From Apoderus coryli (Eukaryota; Arthropoda; Insecta; Coleoptera; Attelabidae), in contig OU452205.1 in assembly GCA_911728435.2 (NCBI GenBank), forward strand, positions 2,919,760 through 2,983,759: DNA of 64,000 nucleotides, read 5' to 3'. The notes under the pieces were generated by a model that ran no database searches, was not told where the DNA came from, and saw only the letters and a program-made list of their open reading frames with translations. Below, in pieces: positions 58,330 through 64,000 of the stretch. The number at the start of each line of letters is the position of its first letter. Within the stretch, counting starts at the first letter, position 1. The position numbers were made by a program, and so were the translations under genes.

Positions 58330-59570
58330 GAATCACTGTTTTGCGCTTACGCATCTTGTCTATTGCTGATGCGCAAGCTTCACTTGACAGGCTTACCGGT
58401 TGGCATTTTGCGCTGGATACAGAATTATTTGGAGGACAGATCGCAGATTGTGCGTGTGAATGAGTTCCAGTCAAGACCTATTCATGTTTCATCAGGTGTG
58501 CCCCAAGGTTCACATTTGGGACCACTCTTGTTTAATTTGTTTATTAATGATATTGAACGATGTTTTCTTTATAGTAATTTTAAATTGTTTGCAGATGATC
58601 TTATATTTATCGTAAGATTGCCTGTGCGACGGACTGTTGCATTGGTGTGGCCGAAATGAAATGGTGCTTAATGCTTCAAAGTGTTTCTATGTGGGTTTTC
58701 ATCGTGCGAGGGCACCTTTCTTGTATGAGTACGTTATCTCCGACACTCGCTTGACTTGTAGGACTTTTGTGGTTGATCTTGGTGTTAGGATAGATCATTC
58801 TTTGACCTTTGTGGATCACATAAATTGCATGACAACTAAGGCATTGAAAATGTTAGGATTTATTAAACGTATTACTTCTGATTTCACAGATATTAGATCG
58901 ATTAGACTGCTATACAATGCATTGGTCAGACCACATTTGGAATATGCATCGGCGGTTTGGAATCCGTCTTACGCAAGCCATGTGGACAGTATTGAGAGGG
59001 TTCAGCATAATTTTTTAAGATTTATGCATTTTAAGCTTTGACGTCCTCCACCGCCAGATTATACTTACGACTACTTTTCACTGTGCGATGATTTGAGATT
59101 GACCATTTTGGCTGAGCGGAGAAGCGTGAAGGATCTGATTGTTCTGTACAGGGTGTTGAATGGTTTAGTCTCCTCTTCGCACTTATTGTGCGAGATTACC
59201 TTTCGCGTTCCAGTGCGTCGGGTCAGAGGTACTCGGCTGTTTCATGAGCCGTTCTGTCGCAGAAATTGTACGTCTCATGGATTTATTCCACGAGTTTTGA
59301 GATCGGTTAATCGTCACCTGGCTGTCGATCCGGATCTCGATTTTTTTTCACCTTACGGTGAGTTTGTTAAGGGTTTGCGACAACGTCATCACATTCGCTA
59401 AGACACTTTGTTTTATTGTTATTAATGTGCTATTGTTTGATATTTCATTTTTATGTTCAGCTCTTCAAGATGTTTTTTTGTTGTTTTTATGGTTCTGTAA
59501 TCTTGATGTAATTAAATTTATATTTGTGTTTTGTATAATGGACTTAAGTCCGTAAATGAATAAATAAATT
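58330..59570 (+). pseudogene. LINE with TAAA-type tail, RT to C-terminus
   Basis: 58360-58640 holds LHLTGLPVGILRWIQNYLED, motif B (SSGVPQGSHLGPLLFNLFIN) and the catalytic LFADDLIFIV. After a frameshift at about 58640 comes LHWCGRNEMVLNASKCFYVG and the thumb (RPHLEYASAVWNPSYASHVD, IERVQHNFLRFMHF), ending at one TGA (59039). The same frame then continues 59042-59401 to a natural stop. The tail ATGAATAAATAAAT is at 59556. The catalytic aspartates are intact. Related to the nested LINE at 689 by tail type and thumb. Confidence 0.85.
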
Positions 59571-60225
59571 TGTGCCAATGTGCCCCAACCTACCCTACGA
59601 GGCAAAATTTAAATAATATTCTTTAAAAATAGAACACTAAAGCAAAAAATCAATCACGAACCCGATAATATACCTGCGGATGACGTGCATGCTGACATTA
59701 GTTTGATTTTCATTACCTTTACATTGGCAGTAAAGTTAATAAATCCGTTTAGCACGCACCTTGTAAGTTGTGAAAATTTTTGGCGTGCACAGCAACTTTA
59801 CGCACCCTCACTCGGACGCCTGGGAGCAAGCAACAATAGGGGTTGAATGCACACGTCGCGACGCTATTTTCATTTTTATCACAGCGGTTTCAGTCTCGAT
59901 TCGCGACCAGCTTTGAGCACGTCAAATTCACGAATTTCATTCGGGTAACGACTACGTTGTCCTCGACACTTCCGCTTTTATATTGTTCGCGTATGTATAT
60001 AAAATTTATTTATAAACAAAAAATAGAAAATTAATCATAATTTGAAAATATATTTATTGTTATAAAACCTAACAATAGTCAATTCAGAAAGTATTTGAAA
60101 TATTGTCGAGTGTCATTAATATATGTATAAATAATATAATATTTGATGTTTTTAATTTTTTGGTGATAATTTTACGTAAGGAACTTAAATTTTTTTATTA
60201 ACTTTAAAACTATACTATATTTATG
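59571..60225. other. unassigned, locally GC-richer
   Basis: 59750-59960 is less AT-rich (GCACCCTCACTCGGACGCCT) but shows no gene or repeat partner. Confidence 0.35.
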
Positions 60226-60640
60226 CATGTGTTTGGAATAGGAAAAACTTTTTTATTTGTCGATTTAGAAGAGAAAGTCATTTTTTATAAAAACTTCTGC
60301 TTGTGTCGAAACTACAATTTCAAATACCAAATTTACGATTACTATACAGGGTATATCAAAAATAACATTTTTAATGATTTTGATTTCCTTGTTTTTTTTT
60401 TAATTTTATGATTTTAATAGTAGCTATGAAATTAACCACTTTGAGACAAAAGTTTATTAGTGTTTTTTGCACAATTGGTGTAATAAATCACGGTTTTGAA
60501 AATATTTTCATAAAATTAAAAATTAATTAAAATTAAAAAAGAACGAAAAAATCAAAATCATTAAAAAGATTATTTTTGATATACAAAATAAATTTGGCAT
60601 TTGAAATTGTAGTTTCGACACAAGCAGACTCTATCCGTGG
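60226..60640. repeat. foldback repeat, partner at 40560
   Basis: 60240-60445 matches 40565-40790. 60495-60640 is its inverse (TTTTTGATATAC, TTGAAATTGTAGTTTCGACA, CACAAGCAGACT). Confidence 0.75.
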
Positions 60641-60776
60641 ACACATTCTTTGACCTTATTATAAATATTTTTATTTTTCAAATTTTTATTTATTTTAGGT
60701 CATATAAAAAGAATACACAATTTCTCGAAACATGAATTATTGTCGGTATAGGACAAAAATAAACAAAAGTCTAAAC

Positions 60777-60823
60777 TTTAGCCAACGTTTCGTTTATTAT
60801 ACATAAACTTCTTCAAGGCTAAA
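60777..60823 (-). ncRNA. inverted hammerhead copy, core C changed
   Basis: Same structure as 61772-61818 on the other strand; both stems are intact. The first core base is T (TTGAAGA for CTGAAGA). This C is essential in hammerheads, so the copy is probably inactive. Confidence 0.75.
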
Positions 60824-61210
60824 ACAAAATACCATGACAACAAAAGCGTACAAGAAAAATTACAAAGTAATACCTTGTCTAGTCGTTCATATTATTATAA
60901 AACAATAAAGACATTTTCAACCTAATTGAATACACATAACAAATAACTTGATCAACACAATACGAATAAATAAATAACTTTATCACATTTCAGTGGTAGA
61001 AAATTTTTAATGATATACATCGTCGTTGTTCTTAATTTAAGTAGCCTTATAAAAAAATTACAACTAAAAAACATAAATAGGCCAAATTTCAGTGTACATT
61101 ATTTTATATTACCATTCATTCACAAACTCAAATGAACAGCAAGCAAGCAATCACAGTGCTTCTTCCCAACACAACTTCCCTGATCTGTTAATAGTATTCA
61201 ATTTTAACAT

Positions 61211-61742
61211 TTAATTTGTGAGTAGAGCAGAGTAAATGATGCTTAGGTTCATTGTGTCAGTTCTAAAATTGACCGATTTTTCTTTAAATTTGTTGATGTG
61301 GAGCATTTCTGATAATGCTCTCTTTTTATAATTAGTCTCGCGGTCCAAAATGCTTGTGTTATCAAAGTCGAAACAGTGATTTGTTTCGAAGTGGTGGTTT
61401 GACAGGGCTGTTTTTGTACTTGAGTCTAGCTTTTCTGGGCGGCAATCATTAGCGTGTTGTTTGAGTCTTTGATGTAATCTATTCTTTGTCGTACCAATGT
61501 AAATCTTTTCACAATCCTTACACGGTGTAGATTATACTACTTCAGAAATACTCTGTCTAGGGTTCCTATCCTTCAAGCTTGTGAACAAATTCTGTACTTT
61601 TTTCTTTGAATACGTTACCATATTAGAATTAGGGGTCTGTAAGCATTTGACCAATTTATTGCTAAGTCCACTTACTTGGGGGATTTTCAGGTATTTCTTG
61701 TGTTTGGCATCCGACAAGTTTTCCGGATGTCGGTCAATTTGT
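61211..61742 (-). pseudogene. Penelope-like GIY-YIG endonuclease, one stop
   Basis: The minus strand reads RHPENLSDAKHKKYLKIPQV, SKKKVQNLFTSLKDRNPRQS, then TPCKDCEKIYIGTTKNRLHQ, RLKQHANDC and ALSNHHFETNHCFDF, ending SALLTN and a stop at 61211. This is the linker plus GIY-YIG domain of a Penelope protein, including the C-x2-C finger just before YIG. Only one internal stop is present (TAA at 61532-61534, where a tyrosine is expected in the GIY strand). The reverse transcriptase is absent; truncation is at the pseudo-LTR. It would nick target DNA during insertion. Confidence 0.83.
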
Positions 61743-61771
61743 TGTACGCTTTTGTTGTCATGGTATTTTGT

Positions 61772-61818
61772 TTTAGCCCTGAAGAAGTTTATGTATAATA
61801 AACGAAACGTTGGCTAAA
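61772..61818 (+). ncRNA. hammerhead ribozyme in the right pseudo-LTR
   Basis: TTTAGCC (stem I), CTGAAGA, A, GTTTAT-loop-ATAAAC (stem II), GAA, ACGT (self-complementary stem III), T (cleavage base), GGCTAAA (stem I). Stem I is 7/7 paired and stem II 6/6. All hammerhead core bases are present, with one extra A between CTGAAGA and stem II. Type I hammerheads with minimal stem III occur in Penelope-like elements and can act as dimers. Confidence 0.8.
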
Positions 61819-61904
61819 GTTTAGACTTTTATTTATTTTTGTCCTATACCGACAATTCATGTTTCGAGAAATTATTGCTTAAGGACACAATTAACCGAAG
61901 ATTG

Positions 61905-62390
61905 ATTAAGAATACACAATTTTTACTTATGTCATATGCTTTAATTTGACGTTTCGACCATCGCTGTGGTGTTCTTCAGAAATTCTAAAATGTTTTTTCA
62001 TTATTTAGTAATACACTCAATATTTACATTTAAGACTCACCTGGTATACGTGAATATCTGTGAGTGTCTGTCGTTGATTTTGAGCAAATTTTTATTAAAC
62101 AAAAATGCAAACTGACCAGTATATTGGTAATATACTTTAACCAAATTTTGCATATAGTTTAGTGTGATTTATTTGTTGAATTATGATGTGAAGTGTAGTT
62201 TAGTGTGATTTATTTGTTGAATTATGATGTGAAGTGTAGTTGTCTGATATTCACGTATACCAGGTGAGTCTGAAATGTAAATTTTGGGTGTAGTACGAAA
62301 TAACAAAAATGAATAAGACCACAGCGATGGTCGAAACGTCAAATTAAAGCAAGTAAAAATTGTGTATTCTTATTATATGACCTAAAATCA
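61905..62390. repeat. second inverted hammerhead-like pair around the Penelope fragment
   Basis: 61908-61985 is the inverse of 62315-62390 (AAGAATACACAATTT, TTTAATTTGACGTTTCGACC). The left copy on the minus strand reads AATTT, CTGAAGA, ...ACC/GGT, C-GAA-ACGT-C, AAATT, with a 5-bp stem I. The right copy keeps GACC/GGTC but has lost CTGAAGA. 62160-62235 contains a 42-bp direct repeat (TTTAGTGTGATTTATTTGTT). Confidence 0.6.
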
Positions 62391-62749
62391 AGAAAAATCT
62401 AAAAAATAAAAATATATTAATAATTAATTTAATCTTGTATTTTTTGTTGAACCTTGTTAAGTACGATTTTCTAATAATTCTTTCTCTTTCTTGGGGTAAA
62501 GGTTTTGATATAGGAGGGAATATTTTTTATTTCATGTCAGTGTAATACGTTTCGGCTCATTAGACTTCTTCAGGTACAATACTTCTCTAAAATTTTGAAA
62601 TTAGATTTAAAATTAAACAATTAATTGGTACGTTTACAAAACATCACAAGAACATTCAGTGTAAATAGGTTAACACAACAATACACAATCACAGATGTTC
62701 TTAATTATTTTCCATTTTTTTACCTTACCAACATGGCATCATAACTGTT
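62391..62749. other. spacer with a decayed hammerhead
   Basis: The minus strand near 62546-62582 reads CTGAAGA-A-GTC...GAGCC-GAA-ACGT-A. Stem II is poor. No gene. Confidence 0.4.
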
Positions 62750-62998
62750 ATACAAGGTGATTCTAAAATAGGTGGTCAAAATTTGTGAGCGAATTGGGGA
62801 CCTAACTTTTTTTTCTTGTGCCTTTTATTCCATTTGTGTCAAAAATGTGATAAAATAAAATTTTCTACATAAAAAAGGCATACTTGTTTTATCTCGAAAA
62901 ACTTAAAGGTTTTCCAGAAATTCGAGTTTGAAAACTTTAGGACAAAACTGGTCCTTCGTTAATAAAATTTTGGAAAACTTTTCGTTAGCAAACTTTAT
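62750..62998 (+). repeat. repeat module with internal deletion
   Basis: The GGTCAAAATTTGTGAGCGAA end joins directly to CCTAACTTTTTTTTCTTGTG, so the middle (CCTGAGGACG to ACCCTTGCC) is missing. Confidence 0.8.
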
Positions 62999-63689
62999 TT
63001 TTATTTTATTTTATCCATCCATCTCGATTATTTCTAAGGATAGAGATTTGCTTTTTTCGCGAACGTTTGCTACTTTTTTTTTTGTGAAACTGACGATACT
63101 GCAAACACAAGTTTCATCGCCCGATTTATTGCATTTTGGGACCCATCCTGTATCTCAGCTATCTTTTAACTTATAGGAAAAGGACAAACTGTATTTTTAC
63201 GTAGAATGCAGTGCGGTCGTCAGATTATTGAAATGAGCTGTGATTATTTACGTATAACCCAAAGCTATGTTTTTTAAATAGGACATTCTGTATTTTTTTT
63301 TATATTTAACATAAATACATAATATTTGTACGATAGTTTAGATAATTTTGACTTTTTATTGCAAATTATACATGACTTTTAAAATAGATCTATACCACCC
63401 TCATTTGTATAGGGTTATATAAAAAGAATTAATTCAAAATTATTACTAAAATAAATAACTAAACAATTTAACACTACTTACTACAAAACAAAGCTATATT
63501 AAATTATTCTTCTGTTGAAAATGTTTTATAAATATTGTTCAAATTGCTGCCCGTTCTGACTCAGCCGACATCTTCTACGGATATCGTCAACTTAAGATGC
63601 CACAATCAGAATTAAGATACCACTTTTACTTTTTGAAAACTTTGTATTTTGGAATCTCCTCGTATCTCGCATATCCGGTAACTTATCAG
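62999..63689. other. unassigned with worn CAGGG-type motifs
   Basis: ACCCATCCTGTATC at 63141, ACATTCTGTA at 63283 and ATAGGGTTATAT at 63408 look like decayed element ends. No gene. Confidence 0.4.
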
Positions 63690-64000
63690 TAGTAATACCC
63701 CTAGGGTCTTGATAATACCGAGATAATTTTGTCATAGAGAATGCCGAAAGCGTGTTGGCTATTATCCTTGAGCAACTCGCTTGAAGGATTCTCTATGACA
63801 AAATTTTGAGTATTTATCAAGGCCCGAGGAGTATTCGATAAGATAATTTTTTACTTTGTAGATATCAAAAATTTAATAATTTTCAATACAAAATGTATTA
63901 GTTTTAATCAAACAAATATTATTCATTTTTATTTAAAACTACAGTTGTGAAAAGTACAATTGGTAAATGTTAAATTGGAAGAAGAGTTTGCTGAAGTTGA
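63690..64000 (-). mobile_element. 3' end of another Crypton, running off the window
   Basis: Inverse of Crypton A's 3' region: GTAATACCCCTAGGGTC, the 17-bp stem at 63726-63742/63788-63804, CATTTTGTATTGAAAATTAT and TTTTCACAACTGTAG inverse. The last bases enter the gene's C-terminal codons (AACTTCAGCAAACTCTTC on the minus strand). No mariner is present, so this copy too shows the empty TA site. Confidence 0.85.

Larger units (their letters stand above)
60709..61922 (-). mobile_element. Penelope-like element, 3' fragment with inverted pseudo-LTRs
   Basis: 60725-60850 and 61743-61866 are inverse copies (ATTGTCGGTATAGGACAAAAATAA split by a few bases, CAACGTTTCGTTTATTATAC and inverse). Between them is a GIY-YIG endonuclease gene end. 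AAGAATACACAATTT occurs at 60709-60723 and 61908-61922, a probable 15-bp target duplication. Inverted pseudo-LTRs and unusual target repeats are typical of Penelope-like elements. Confidence 0.82.

Overview
This AT-rich window looks like insect nuclear DNA. It carries a mostly transposon-packed locus with one spliced host gene threaded through the middle. The mix of elements points to an arthropod: a Ty3/gypsy retrotransposon, Jockey/CR1-type LINEs, a rosa-type (DD41D) mariner, Crypton tyrosine-recombinase elements, a deleted piggyBac, DUF4817-type transposases, a THAP-gene element and Penelope-like retroelement remnants. The order or species cannot be fixed from sequence alone; a beetle or a hemipteran would fit.

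Layout. 1-4820: a gypsy element (5' end outside the window, 3' LTR present), split by a minus-strand LINE. 4821-7300: AT-rich repeats, including a direct repeat. 7291-10222: a Crypton whose 3' UTR is split by a mariner at a TA site; the empty site survives in another Crypton at 35219. 11704-16215: DNA transposons with very long inverted repeats, tandem hammerhead-ribozyme-like units and several TA-flanked CAGGGTG foldbacks. 17245-19345: a palindromic module followed by a 169-bp satellite array. 20026-22263: an inverted pair of hammerhead-like repeats and an internally permuted LINE. 23795-25733: two Crypton derivatives and two repeat modules in a recent direct duplication about 1 kb apart. 26246-44827: four coding exons of a plus-strand host gene, whose splice phases agree (0, 1, 2, 0). 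Its introns hold LINEs, another Crypton and a THAP element with 255-bp terminal inverted repeats. 45349-48275: a LINE interrupted by an internally deleted piggyBac with an exact TTAA duplication. 48813-54360: a second module-plus-satellite composite and a 1.9-kb palindromic element with a DUF4817 transposase remnant. 55345-59570: three LINE fragments. 60226-62390: a Penelope-like 3' fragment (GIY-YIG endonuclease) between inverted pseudo-LTRs, one with an almost ideal hammerhead. 63690-64000: the 3' end of another Crypton.

How things relate. Most non-coding repeats here begin with CAGGGTG or a close variant next to TA. Two elements with DUF4817 transposase remnants have similar ends and long inverted repeats. 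The simplest reading is that one IS630/Tc1-mariner-like group supplies the mobility for the many foldbacks and the satellite-bearing composite. The host gene is unidentified: a serine- and lysine-rich protein, 439 codons of which are visible. All RNA-cleavage and mobility statements are predictions from motifs.
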